64,000 nucleotides of DNA from Liolophura sinensis (Eukaryota; Mollusca; Polyplacophora; Chitonida; Chitonidae): assembly GCF_032854445.1 (NCBI RefSeq), contig NC_088297.1, forward strand, positions 20,657,127 to 20,721,126, given 5' to 3'. Position 1 is the stretch's first letter. Every line of letters begins with the position of its first letter. Below, piece after piece: positions 53,901 to 64,000 of this stretch. The position numbers were made by a program, and so were the translations under genes. A model generated the notes under the pieces. The model ran no database searches and had not been told where the DNA came from. It saw only the letters and a list, made by a program, of their open reading frames with translations.

Positions 53901-55705
53901 GCCAAAGATAGCAGGACATAATGCTCCACCAAGTCACAGTATACTGACAATGGATGAACTAGTATTTGGCTTTTGATTTTCTACAAAATGCCAGACCAAT
54001 ATATTTGAAGGTTCCTAAATTTAATATTTTTGACTTTTTGTATATATGTTACTTGCATTGGTGTACGATTGTCAGAATTCCATTGCCTAGAAGTATGCAA
54101 TTTCTCCATAGCTAGTCCCTACAGCACTTTACACTTTTCTTTGATTTCTAACACATTATGTGACGTATCTGTGCCATGTATTTTTTTCTCTCTATTGTGC
54201 AGCAAATGTTTGAGAAACAGCTGATGCATGGTGCGGAAAAATGTTCCCAAAACAGTTGTGTTGAAATACTGGAGAGTTTTTGAAAAAGGACAACAAGGAC
54301 AACTAAATTACATAATTGTTTTAGAGTTACTTGGAAATTTGAAAATAGTCAACAGGTTCTTAACTGCATAGCAACAATGATTAGCAAAATCATAGTTTTT
54401 AAATATGGAGTTTCGGTTTCAAGGTGTGGCCAGTTCTTGTTGCGTGAACTTCTACAGAAGACGTAACATGTGTAATGCGCTGTGTACTTCTAGGTGATTT
54501 ATTTATTTATTTATTTGATTGGTGTTTTACGCCATACTCAAGAATATTTCACTTATAGGACAGCCGCCATCATTATGGTTGGAAGTAACCTGACAGAGCT
54601 AGGGCAAAACCCATGACCGTCCGCAAGTTGGTGAGAGACATTCCCATATACGAGGTAGAGCTGGACTTGAACTCACAACAGCCGCAGCCTCCTGGGTCAT
54701 AGCGTCTAGATGATTTACAGTGTTATCACTGCCTTGACATATTGGTAACTTCTTGACAGGCCTTGTACTGTTTTTGTTGAGTAACCAATCTTATTTTGAG
54801 AATGACCTTGAATGTTGTAGGTTTCATCACAGGAGGGGAGGCGCGACTGTTTGAGGAGCAGGATTTAGGGGGCGGGGTGGTGGAAGGCGATGACGAGGAG
54901 CTTCTTGGATTTCTGCCTGATGCACGCACGCCAGACAAGACAGTCACCATGGTAACACAAGATCAGGGGGAAGAAGACAGTTCAGATTTACTACAGTAAG
55001 TTATTGACTTTTCTGGCTTATTGCCAATTACTACAAGTCTTGGTGTTAAAAGAGGTAACATTGAATGTGGTTAGGCCATCAGTTAACAAAATTTATAAGT
55101 TTGCCATTATAATTGAGTCAGATGGTTCGCACAAAGTAATCAAATGTTCATGATGTTGCTGCTATTTTCTTTTTTTTTGTAATATGACCTAATAATGTAG
55201 TGAAAAACAGATTATAAACAGATCAAATTAATGAACAAAATCCTTCAGCCATAATGAGGAAATCTATCATCCTGTTTGACTAGGTATTTAAGTGGTATGC
55301 TACTCTTTCCTTTCTGTTTTTAGTATCGATGATGATTTGGACAAATTTCTTGTCTTGGAAACAAAAAAGCCTGAAACAACTGAAGAAGTATTGCTCAAAG
55401 ACATGAACACAGAATCAAAAAGCCTGGCTGACACTAAACCAACTCTCAGTCCAAAACCCAAACCAGAGCTTCCACAAAAACCTGCCCTTGCTCAAAAACC
55501 AAAACTCCCTGGCAAGAAACCCACGTTACCAAAGAAACCAAGCATGGAACAAAAGGCTGGGGAGGAAGACCAGACAAGCAGACAACATGATAATACAGTG
55601 GCCAAGGGAGATAACCCAATGCAGGCATTGGCCAATGATGACATTTTAAAGTATATCCAGGACAATGCGTCATCTGCAGACAGTGACTTAGATTTGTTTT
55701 CCTGA
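50914..55705 (+). CDS. HS1BP3: HCLS1-binding protein 3 (PX-domain protein)
   Basis: HS1BP3 is a PX-domain protein reported to bind phosphatidic acid and restrain autophagosome formation, and to bind HCLS1/cortactin through proline-rich motifs. Six exons (50914-50939, 51444-51606, 52977-53184, 53467-53694, 54821-54995, 55324-55705) give 393 residues; human is 392. The N-terminus reads MPTATLTVREVKNKETGLDI. The PX domain (about 20-132) has SRLSFFKSPKHKESDVVQFM, the RKYPDFEQLY signature, and LPPLPKKVL as the proline loop. An acidic low-complexity centre follows, with repeated DMFG motifs. Near the C-terminus are multiple KPxLPxKP-type motifs and DDILKYIQDNA, matching MDILQYIQDHD of human. The exon 4 acceptor was chosen by phase. 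Confidence 0.95.
51444..51606 (+). CDS. HS1BP3: HS1BP3 exon 2 (PX domain, first part)
   Basis: 163 bp, acceptor ACTTTTTAG, donor ATG|GTAAGA. Encodes EVKNKETGLDISIPNYKETP, SFNVVVVSRLSFFKSPKHKE and SDVVQFM. It matches HTGLDLTVPQHQEV and VTRLAAFKSAKHRPEDVVQF of human. Confidence 0.95.
51928..52757. repeat. 26-bp minisatellite in HS1BP3 intron 2
   Basis: About 32 copies of CCATCATATGTATGCCCATC followed by CTAGGG, period 26. Each unit carries the palindromes CATATG and CCTAGG. Units vary at GTCC/GCCC and GGG/GAG positions. Confidence 0.95.
52977..53184 (+). CDS. HS1BP3: HS1BP3 exon 3 (PX domain, second part)
   Basis: 208 bp. Encodes VTRKYPDFEQLYNQVGAQFP, GTILPPLPKKVLRLTETVIK and TCSKLLEFL. RKY..F is the phosphoinositide-pocket signature of PX domains, and LPPLPKKVL the proline loop. 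Confidence 0.96.
53286..53430. repeat. 41-bp tandem repeat next to HS1BP3 exon 4
   Basis: Three copies of ATGTCACTATGGCTCCATTG with TCTATGGTCAGATTCTCCTT A (41 bp). The array ends within 40 bp of the exon 4 acceptor, so it may include that intron's branch-point region. Confidence 0.92.
53467..53694 (+). CDS. HS1BP3: HS1BP3 exon 4 (acidic linker)
   Basis: 228 bp. The acceptor TTTTCTGAAG is the one that keeps phase; the more attractive TTTAG at 53440 would lead to an early TAA. Encodes VNAIKAGRYRKGEIGETEQK, an acidic run and two DMFG motifs (DEDMFGEEE, QEDMFGRGDEQD). Confidence 0.85.
53695..54820 (+). other. HS1BP3 intron 4
   Basis: 1.1 kb with a reverse family 1 SINE at 54494-54712. Otherwise I see nothing in it. 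Confidence 0.75.
54494..54712 (-). mobile_element. SINE family 1, near full length
   Basis: TTTATTTATTTATTTGATTG tail, GTGTTTTACGCCATACTCAA, ACCGTCCGCAAGTTGGTGAG, TTGAACTCACAACAGCCGCA, and part of the head (CTCCTGGGTCATAGCGTCTA). Confidence 0.88.
54821..54995 (+). CDS. HS1BP3: HS1BP3 exon 5 (acidic region)
   Basis: 175 bp after TTGTAG. Encodes FITGGEARLFEEQDLGGGVV, EGDDEELLGFLPDARTPDKT and an acidic tail ending DSSDLLQ/H. Gly is split before it and His after it. LFEEQDLGG resembles LFDDPDLGG of human. Confidence 0.92.
55324..55705 (+). CDS. HS1BP3: HS1BP3 last exon (proline-rich C-terminus)
   Basis: 382 bp ending at the TGA codon at 55703-55705. Encodes IDDDLDKFLVLETKKPETTE, a KP-rich run (LSPKPKPELPQKPALAQKPK, then LPGKKPTLPKKP) and DDILKYIQDNASSADSDLDL FS. 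The KPxxP motifs fit SH3 ligands, consistent with the HCLS1-binding role of the family. Confidence 0.96.
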
Positions 55706-55735
55706 AAACTCAAAATTAACTCTAAAAAGAGGAGT

Positions 55736-55741
55736 AATAAA
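55736..55741 (+). terminator. HS1BP3: HS1BP3 polyadenylation signal
   Basis: AATAAA 31 bases after the stop codon, followed by a T-rich stretch. This would make a very short 3' UTR. Confidence 0.55.
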
Positions 55742-55974
55742 TATTATATTTTATCTTTTTTATATGCCACTCCGAACCATATTTTTTTTTCTTTTTCTTT
55801 CATAGAAGCTACTGACCAGTGAGGTTGTATTCCTTGAATCCAGCTTTCGCTACATGTAGTTCAGGTGTGGGTTTTAGTCAGAGTTTGTCAGATAACAAGC
55901 AAGACATAGTGGTTAACACTGGGCAGTTTCCTCCACCTGTGATACCTGTAATACAGGTGAGTAATTGGCCATGC

Positions 55975-56195
55975 CTCAATGTAAGGGTTACAGACACCAT
56001 GTATTTGACACGTCACCCAATATAAAGGTTACTAACACCATGTATTTGACACCTTTACACAATTTGAGGGTTACTGACACTATATACAGTATTTGACACC
56101 AAGCCCAATATGAGTGCTACTGACACCATATATTTGACACTTCACTGAATATGAGGTTTTTCTGACAGCATGTATTTAATGTCTTGCCCAATATA
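55975..56195. repeat. about 45-bp degenerate tandem repeat
   Basis: Five diverged units with CCCAATAT, GAGGGTTACTGACACCAT and GTATTTGACACC in the same order. Intergenic. Confidence 0.75.
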
Positions 56196-56204
56196 CCTGG
56201 GTAA

Positions 56205-56455
56205 GACTTTGTAAAAATCATACTTGCTGCTGCCTCGCATGCCATTATTGCAAAGAAACATGACTGGTCGGCCCTTTGTCGGTATAATGTGACTGGGTAG
56301 GGTGTCATCTCCTGTGTCTTCAGCATGATACTTCAGTGGTGGCATCAGGCACTTTGGTGGCATGGACTTGCCCTGCCACAAGAAGACACAGTATATGTAC
56401 TCACAATTAATGACTCCTCATCGTTGTATTACTGAGAAAGTACAACATTAAAGCC
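56205..56455 (+). mobile_element. tRNA-related SINE (family 2)
   Basis: CTTGCTGCTGCCTCGCATGC, GGGTGTCATCTCCTGTGTCT, GACTTGCCCTGCCACAAGAA, and AATGACTCCTCATCGTTGTA. Head truncated or degraded. Confidence 0.8.
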
Positions 56456-56761
56456 TAAGTATACATACAAACAGACTGATGCTGATGCACAGGGTTTGAT
56501 TATAGACGTGACTAAGCAAGCACTGTGCGCATATCGTAGGGTATATCGCATCGTACTTCATTCATTGATAATGAGTAAAGCGGGACAACATATGCCCGCT
56601 AATATTTATATCAGCCTGTGCAAATACAGAACAGCCGTCTTTGAAGCACTGTTTACGACTCTGAAATGCAAACACCATGCCCAGTGATTGTATGAACACT
56701 TGTCCAGTAGATTTTAAAGCCTTAGCCAGACTGACATGACTGAACCGGTGTCTGGGATTGA

Positions 56762-56985
56762 TTTTTTTTATTTATTCATTGATCATTTCTAGTTGTCACC
56801 ATACTCAAGAAGTTTCACTTCCCTGCATGCGACAAGTATTCTTTACCAAATTGTGGTTGTCTTTAACCATCATTAGTCACAAAAGCCTTGTGAACAGGCC
56901 AAGGCTGGGATTGAACTGCTCCTCGTTTGTCCTAGCAATTGAAAGACAAGTGTCTCAACCACATAGCTTGGGCCCACTTCATAGA
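56762..56985 (-). mobile_element. diverged tRNA-derived SINE (family 3)
   Basis: On the minus strand GTGGTTGAGACACTTGTC (A-box-like) and GAGCAGTTCAATCCC (B-box-like) form the head. The body runs to a TTTATTTATT tail complement near 56762. Related to 4340-4580. Confidence 0.62.
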
Positions 56986-56998
56986 ACCGCTGTACCAG

Positions 56999-57205
56999 TA
57001 CCTTAATTCCTCAACCTTTTCACATATGAAAGAGCAACTTTCAGTTCAATTTTTGCACACTTTTTAATTTGATTTTGGAGACAAAACAATATTGGTGGAA
57101 TTAGCCAATTTCAGGTCTTGACAAAAAGTATAATTTTATCAGTCAGCACAGAATAATACTTGAATAAACACCTTGCACACATGTGAAAAGGTTGAAGAAT
57201 GACAT
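56999..57205. mobile_element. MITE-like inverted-repeat element, copy 5
   Basis: Clear terminal inverted repeats: ACCTTAATTCCTCAACCTTT at the left, and GTGAAAAGGTTGAAGAAT at the right. Interior GATTTTGGAGACAAAACAAT and TTGACAAAAAGTATAATTTT. This is the best-preserved pair of ends in the window. Confidence 0.85.
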
Positions 57206-58383
57206 AAGTGCTGTACCGTTAGCAACAGTAAACGGCTTTTGCTGAAGCATTCTCTGAATTCAGGCTTTTCCCAGCTGTCTGTCACAGATGCAGAGCTGGT
57301 GTAAATCCTTGTTAGCTAAACTCTTTTCATCACTTTCATTAAAAAAAGAGCTACAACATTTTTCCACAAACTCTATACTCAACACCACAAACAAAAGAAC
57401 AGTTGCATACAATCCAGGAAACTATTTATTATTTTTTTCTCCGATACAACATCTTCCATAAATTAACAATTAATAAATATGAGTCTAACATGAATACATT
57501 TTAGTACGGTTGCTATGACAACTAGAGCCACCTGGGCGAGTTGGATGAGGTTACACATTGCAAGTTAACAACAGAGGTTGATACAAAAACTAGGAGATCC
57601 ATTGTCTTATACAAAATATATATACACATACACTAATACAAATGATACAAGAGGTACAGGAAATGCATGAATTAACGAGATGTTTTCCATACAAATGGCG
57701 TACAACCATGTACAACAAAAACAACAAGGAAAACGGGCATATAATTATGATCTGAGGACTTCATATTAAAAAAACAAAAAACAAAAAACAATCCACTGTA
57801 AGGCTTCAGGGATTCAAACTGTGACATGAATTTCACTGTGGATACATGTATGTCCACAGAGTTGTGACGACCTCCACAATTGTGACGTTGCACCCACTAA
57901 TGCATTCATGAATGCATTACAATGCATGAAAATGTAGTTACAAATGGAACTTTTAAATACAGTTTCTTGCACTAAACACATCTGCGCACATCTTTTGGTA
58001 CAAAATGGTAACAAAATGCACGTATAATGAAAAACCGTAAGTTTCAAGATATGCGATACCAGGTAAGCCCAAAGTAATAGTGGCTTGTGACTTTCTTGCA
58101 AGTGATAAATGAAATACTTACAATATTAAAAAATGTTTCAAAAAAAAAAAAAAAATCATGAAATGATTGTGGATATGATTTGATGTTTACGTGGCCTTAT
58201 TCAAAAACAATGTGTAATGTTCACAGGTAAAATCTTTTTGCACGAAACAAGCTGTTCTGATACTACGTTTAATGTAGTATCAACTTGGAGCACTGAATGA
58301 AGTTGAAATGTTTAGTCATTCAACAATACTAATAACATGAATGAGACCTGTATACCGCAATATCTTGAACTGTCATAATCCGT

Positions 58384-59307
58384 TCTACACACCTGAAGTC
58401 TGTAATATCCATACCTGTAGATTCATATTTCCTCGCACACACCTGTAGACGCATATTCTGTCATACACACCTGTAGACTGTCATATTCCGTCATACACAC
58501 CTATAGACTGTCATATTCCGTCATACACACCTGTAAACTGTCCTATTCCGTCATACACACCTGTAGACTCATATTCCGCCATACACACTTATAGACTGTC
58601 CTACTCCATCATACACACCTGTAGACTGACATATTCTGTCATACACACCTGTAGACTGTCATATACACATCTGTAGACTGTCATATTCCGTCATACACTC
58701 CTGTAGACTGTCCTATTCCGTCATACACTCCTGTAGACTGTCATATTCTGTCATACACACCTGTAGACTGTCATATTCCATCATACACACCTATAGATTG
58801 TCCTATTCTGTAATACACACCTATAGACTGTCATATTCCATCATACACACCTATAGACTGTCATATTCCGTCATACACACCTGTAGACTGTCATATTCTG
58901 TCATACACTCCTGTAGAATGTCATATTCTGTCATATACACCTTTAGATTTGTATTCCATCATACACACCTGTAGACTGTCATATATACATCTGTAGACTG
59001 TCATATTCCATCAAACACACCTGTAGACTGTCATATTCTGTCATACACACCTGTAGACTGTCACATCCCATCATACACACCTGTACCCTGTCATATACAC
59101 AGATATAGGTTGTCGTATTCTGTCAAACACACCTGTAGACTGTCATATTCCGTCATACACACCTGTAGACTGTCATATTCTGTCATACACACCTGTAGAC
59201 TGTCATATTCCGTCATACACTCCTGTAGAATGTCATATTCTGTCATACACACCTGTAGACTGTCATATACACATCTGTAGACTGTCATATTCCATCAAAC
59301 ACACCTG
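58384..59307. repeat. 30-bp minisatellite (left part)
   Basis: About 30 copies of TCATACACACCTGTAGACTG followed by TCATATTCCG, with some shortened units (about 24 bp). It is continuous with 59547-59785 across a SINE insertion. Confidence 0.95.
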
Positions 59308-59546
59308 CGCTAGCGCAGCGTAATGACCCAGGAGTCTCTCACCAATGCGGTCGCTGTGAGTTCAAGTCCAGCTCATGCTGGCGGCCGTATGTGAGAAGGT
59401 CTGTCAGCAACCTGCGGATGGTCGTGGGTTTCCCCCGGGCTCTGCCCGGTTTCCACCCACCATAATGCTGGCCGCCGTCGTATAAGTGAAATATTCTTGA
59501 GTACGGCGTAAAACACCAATCAAAAAAAAAAAAAAAAAAAAAAAAA
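59308..59546 (+). mobile_element. SINE family 1 inserted in the 30-bp array with target-site duplication
   Basis: The 5' end is truncated within the tRNA-like head (starts CGCTAGCGCAGCG). The body is intact: GTGGGTTTCCCCCGGGCTCT, AAGTGAAATATTCTTGAGTA, CGGCGTAAAACACCAATCA. It ends in a pure A run of about 26. The 14-bp ATCAAACACACCTG flanks both sides (59294-59307 and 59547-59560). The intact body, pure A tail and perfect duplication suggest recent retrotransposition. Confidence 0.95.
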
Positions 59547-59785
59547 ATCAAACACACCTGTAGACTGTCATATTCTGTGATACACACCTGTAAACTGTCA
59601 CATCCCATCATACACACCTGTACCCTGTCATATACACAGATATAGGTTTTTACTTATTCTGTCAAACACACCTGTAGACTGTCATATTCTGTCATACACA
59701 CCTATAGACTGTCATATTCTGTAATACACACCTGTAGACTGTCATACGCACCTGTAGACTGTCATACGCACCTGTAGGCTGTCAT
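59547..59785. repeat. 30-bp minisatellite (right part)
   Basis: About eight further units of the same array after the SINE, some shortened to CTGTAGACTGTCATACGCAC. Confidence 0.93.
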
Positions 59786-59884
59786 ATTGTACATTTAGGT
59801 GTTCTATATTAGGTCAAGGGGTTGTTTAGGGGGGCGACTTGTGTGAACCTTCACAAACCAACATTCGCTGACAACAAGGCAGGT

Positions 59885-60715
59885 CTTTCTTGTTACGTTG
59901 TACCTGTGTGTGGGTTTTCCAGGTATAGGTGCCCGTTCATGTGCAGCCAAGTTATACATGTGTGTGGGTGTTCCAGGTAAAGGTGCCCATTCAGGTGCAG
60001 CCAAGTTGTACATGCGTGTGGGTGTACCAGGTAAAGGTGCCTGTTCAGGTGCAGCCAAGTCGTACGTGTGTGTGGGTGTTCCAGGTAAAGGTGCCCGTTC
60101 AGGCGCAGCCAAGTTGTACATGTGTGTGAGTTTTCCAGGTAAAAGGTGCCAGTTTAGGTGCAGTCAAGTTGTACATGTATGTGGGTGTTCCAGGTAAAGG
60201 CGCGCATTCAGCTGCAGCCAAGTTGTACATGTGTGTGGGTGTTCCAGGTAAAGGTGCCCGTTCAGGTACAGCCAAGTTGTACATGTGAGTGGATGTTCCA
60301 GGTAAAGGTGCCCGTTCAGGTACAGCCAAGTTGTACATGTGTGTGGGTGTTCCAGGTAAAGGTGCCTGTTCAGATGCAGCCAAGTCGTATGTGTGTGGGG
60401 GTGTTCCAGGTAAAGGTGTCCGTTCACGTGCAGCCAAGTCGTACTTGTGTGGGTGTTCCAGGTAAAGGCGCCAGTTTAGGTGCAGTCAAGTTGTACATGT
60501 ATGTGGGTGTTCCAGGTAAATGTGCTGGTTTAGCTGCAGCCAAGTTTTAGATGTGTGTGGGTGTTCCAGGTAAAGGCGCTAGTTTAGGTGCAGCCAAGTT
60601 GTAAATTTGTGTGGGTGTTCCAGTTAAAGGCGCCAGTTTAGGTGCAGCCAAGTTGTACATGTGTGTGGGTGTTCCAGGTAAAGGTGCCGGTATAGGTGCA
60701 GTTAAATTCTGTGTG
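59885..60715. repeat. 54-bp minisatellite with open frames on both strands
   Basis: About 15 copies of GTGTGTGGGTGTTCCAGGTA, AAGGTGCCCGTTCAGGTGCA and GCCAAGTTGTACAT. The period is divisible by three, so several frames stay open. The minus frame gives an 18-residue repeat, YNLAAPERAPLPGTPTHM. No splice or start evidence supports a protein. Confidence 0.93.
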
Positions 60716-61124
60716 ACTAACGATTATGTCAGATTAGTTCTATTGGAAAGAAAAAAAATCATGTGAACAATGAATTGGAATGAGACACTGGCAAACATCA
60801 ATTTGTTACTGACAAACATCAAAAATAACGAAACTTTTACAAATACACCGCTGTGTCATTTACAACATAAAATGTGCAGGTAATTATAATTCACAATGTC
60901 ACACATATTCATAAACACTACTGAAGTCTCCATTTCTGACCACTCTTGTATATTACACACCTGCAAAACAAAAAAACAATTAACATACCACTACGGAAAC
61001 ATTAAAGACTTGTCTGATTGTCAATTTACATGTACAACAGAGACGCAAAAATATATCTATTCCAATACCACGCTGCACAAAAAAGATCTGAAACAAATCC
61101 ATAAGATTTGAAAGAAAACAGTGA

Positions 61125-61262
61125 ACAAGAGAACAGTGGTGCACAAAGTGAACAAAGACAACAGTGGTGCACAAAGTGAACAAAGTCAACAGCACTGCAC
61201 AAAGTGGACAAAGACAACAGCACAGCACAAAGTGGACAAAGACAACAGCACAGCACAAAGGG
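61125..61262. repeat. 30-bp tandem repeat
   Basis: Four to five units of GCACAAAGTGAACAAAGACA followed by ACAGTGGT or ACAGCACA. Confidence 0.9.
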
Positions 61263-62698
61263 AATATGCAGTTTTGCTAAAAATGAACAGCAAGGTGAAA
61301 AATAAACAGCTCAGGACAAAGTGAAACAGTAATGACGTGACAATAAAGTGAGCAGTATTGGACAAAGTGAGCCGCATATTATGGAGGATCGAACATCAAA
61401 ATATGGCTACAACACAGAACAAAGTGTACTCGGCCCGGTTTCACGAAGCACCCCTAACATTACGTTCACTTAACTCCTACACTAACCAGTACTGTGCTAC
61501 ATGGTAGTAGCAAGCCCGTGATGTTAAAACAGCTTTGTGAAACTGGGCCCAGGTGTACAAATAACCAAATGTGAATGATATTAAAAACAAAGCAACCACT
61601 GTTAAACTGAACATGAACTGTGAACACTAATTTCGTGAAACAGTCCTTGAAAACCACATTCCTAATTTAAACCCCTAAATAAAATCACACAACGCAACAA
61701 CAAAAAAGAGCCTCACATCACGTCACATGCAATGTAAGCACAATCTAAGAATATTATTATATCAAACTGACATATTCAAATTTTAATCATCAAACACAGA
61801 AAAATAATTTTCACTTATTACAAACATTAGATGTTCAAAAGTTAACTGCAGCTACAGAAACCATACCACTCAAAAAGTCATGTCTTATCTTTCTAGTAGA
61901 ATATCAACACTGACTCCATGTGATATAAAGTTAGTTTTCAAATTATCAACCATACAGGAATGTTTCTGTGATGAGACAAGATTTAATTTTTCCACAGGTG
62001 TTAGTCTAACCCAAGGTAAAACGATATATTGTTAAGCAAACAAAACAATTATAAGGTTAATCTTTGAGGAACCATAAGATGAAAGTTTCCTCAAAATTCC
62101 TCTGTGTAACTACAATATGCTGATCACAACAAACAAAAAATGCCTGAAAATGTCTCACATTGGTTACTCAAACTTTTACCGTAACAATACTTGGTTATCG
62201 AAGTCAAGGCTAAGGAAGAATATAAACATCTGTTACAAAAACCAGTGCATTATACCAGTCATTCTTATGTTACAAAGCACAAAAGTATCCAAGTGCTAAT
62301 CAGAATGACAGGAAGTATTGTGCTTCATGTGAAATAGGTTAAAAAAAAAACATTAGACTTTTTGTCCCAAAAAATGAAAGACATTGTCTGTCACTGCTTA
62401 CTATGCCGCTTGCTTAGCTATTATGATGCTATTCCCCACTCCCACCTATTCCCAAACTGGCTAGGCTAGCCTCATTAAGTCAGACTCCATCATCATATCT
62501 CAATCTACAAGTACCCAGCAAACAGATCATGTAAAACATGACAGGCTCTTGCAGATCTTGTGTGCATTTTCTCATCCAGTCTGAATTTGTATTAATTCCA
62601 AAAGTACCAAGGATTGCGCTCAAGTGAAGGAAAGGGGCACCATTCAGTTATGCACTGAAGAAAGACAATGTTGGGTAATAGCTACTTACTGTTATGGT

Positions 62699-62952
62699 GA
62701 CATCAGAGTGCACATTTAATTTCATTAAGTGTCAATACATAAACTTTCACAGACTGGAGAGCAACTGCCATGCCTCATAATGCTAATCTGCCTCCAATAT
62801 GGCAGACACTGAAATGTTCTGTTCACATCTGGGTGCACGCATGCTGTACTGTGATTTTATAAAGCGTCAATATACCAACTTTCACAGTCTGGAGCACAGC
62901 TATACCTGCCACTGCTAATCAGGCTCCAATAAGGCTGACCTGGTACTATTCT
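62699..62952. repeat. about 124-bp tandem duplication
   Basis: Two diverged units start at about 62699 (ACATCAGAGTGCACATTTAA) and 62824 (ACATCTGGGTGCACGCATGC). They share GTCAATA..AACTTTCACAG, TGCTAATC..CTCCAATA and GGC.GAC blocks in order. Confidence 0.8.
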
Positions 62953-64000
62953 GCAAGGTTGGCACACCCTCTAAAGACATGCGACAAGATCTGCATACAT
63001 CTATACCTGTACCAGTGGATTAGCCTTTACGTGTACAAGTGACAAGAGACATCTGAAACTTTTCCAGGAAAGGAAACCTTATACAAATACACATTAAGCT
63101 CTTATAAATCACAGGGTAAAATGTTACAAATATTCAGCAGTTACTTCAGTGGATGGGTATGGATATGGCGGCCATCTTGGTTGTCATGGTAACAAATACT
63201 GTTGGGCAATCACACTGACATTCTTTGTGAGGACTGAACAGAAATGTCAGTTTATCATAATCATTAAGCTCCATATGGGTGGTTCAAAATTATTGTTGAC
63301 CTACAAATATATTTAAGTGGTCAAATTTCTCTCAAAATGTTAGCTTTAAGCTTCACAACAAAAACTTTGTCTGGTTCTTGACCTCTGAGTACATATTTTC
63401 CCTAAACACAAGAATATTATCACAGGCAAAGGAAACTAAGACTAAAACGAAGTATTTATCAGATGAAAGATCATTAAACACTGCCCAAGAAAACAGTTTG
63501 ATTTACTTTTACAGAATTTTTCTAAGCGAGTAAAACATATATGTAGTATTCTAAGGTGACCTGCTGGGATCCAGAGGGTATCACTGACATCACAACAATA
63601 ATTGTGGCTTGAAATAGTTTATTTCAAGATTCATTTGGTGCATGTGCACTCATGGCTATAAATGTGGATGTATTCTCAATGATGACATCTAGCCGCTTAT
63701 GTGCACCGCGTGTCAAAATTCTGATGTGGTCAGAAAAGGCCACCGAAAAATTCAATGTTTCAAATGCAGGTCGAAAAATATTCTCAAAAAATAAATCAAT
63801 GAATTTTACTGTACAGTATTTAATGGTCGTCTATCTGACATATATACTTCATACTAGTGTTTTCTTTCCACTGAACAGCTGTGTTCATAAAATGGGGCAA
63901 GAACTCCTGATTTACACAGTTACCTCCCCTGAATATATCATTAACGAAACCACTTCCATGTTGTTAAGCTAGATATAACACAAGTATATGAGTTATTATT

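Larger units (their letters stand above)
57421..64000. other. no recognisable gene; possible 3' UTR or flank of a minus-strand gene
   Basis: No conserved exon is evident on either strand over 6.6 kb. TTTATTATTTTTTT at about 57425 is, on the minus strand, an A-rich stretch with AATAAA, so a long minus-strand 3' UTR ending here is possible. The region holds the 30-bp array, an inserted SINE, the 54-bp array, a 30-bp GCACAAAGTG repeat and a 124-bp duplication. Confidence 0.35.

Noticed and set aside
58384-59785. CRISPR-like array of 30-bp units
   Set aside because: No spacers between units; head-to-tail repeats with shortened variants and a SINE insertion.

Overview
The window is eukaryotic nuclear DNA: AT-rich, with spliced genes, long introns, tRNA-derived SINEs, short inverted-repeat elements and many minisatellites. 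The SINE body, which gives a TTTGATTGGTGTTTTACG-type segment on one strand, together with the abundant TACATGTA palindrome, points to a mollusc, probably a bivalve or gastropod. That assignment is from memory of such genomes, not from a search.

Four conserved animal genes were reconstructed exon by exon, using splice sites, reading phase and recalled family sequence. (1) FBXO9 on the minus strand has its 5' half at about 326-5623 and runs off the left edge. Its start codon is the last three bases of exon 1. (2) PI4KB, phosphatidylinositol 4-kinase beta, on the plus strand has a CDS of 25528-42939 in 14 coding exons (1070 codons before the stop). A likely non-coding first exon lies near 6380-6488, so intron 1 would be about 18 kb. 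(3) UQCRB, complex III subunit 7, on the minus strand has a CDS of 48247-50715 in 4 exons (113 aa). (4) HS1BP3, a PX-domain protein, on the plus strand has a CDS of 50914-55705 in 6 exons (393 aa). All assigned junctions are GT-AG and in phase, except that one small FBXO9 exon appears to be missing between 426 and 2923.

Layout: FBXO9 and PI4KB are head to head across about 0.7 kb with YY1-like motifs on both sides. UQCRB and HS1BP3 are head to head across about 200 bp holding a CACGTG palindrome, a YY1-like motif and a CRE-like TGACGTCA. PI4KB and UQCRB converge at 46.4-48.1 kb. From 57.4 kb to the right edge I recognise no conserved coding exon. That part is dominated by tandem arrays and may be the 3' UTR or flank of a gene beyond the window.

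The genes do not form a pathway: ubiquitin ligase adaptor, Golgi PI4P kinase, respiratory chain subunit and lipid-binding adaptor. The more unusual content is structural. It includes partial tandem duplications that copy exon edges in FBXO9 and PI4KB, a two-variant alternating minisatellite of about 28 units, a SINE inserted in a 30-bp array with a 14-bp target duplication, a 54-bp array open in several frames on both strands, and an inverted-repeat element present at least five times. I found no bacterial operon, CRISPR array, viral genome or new enzyme system.
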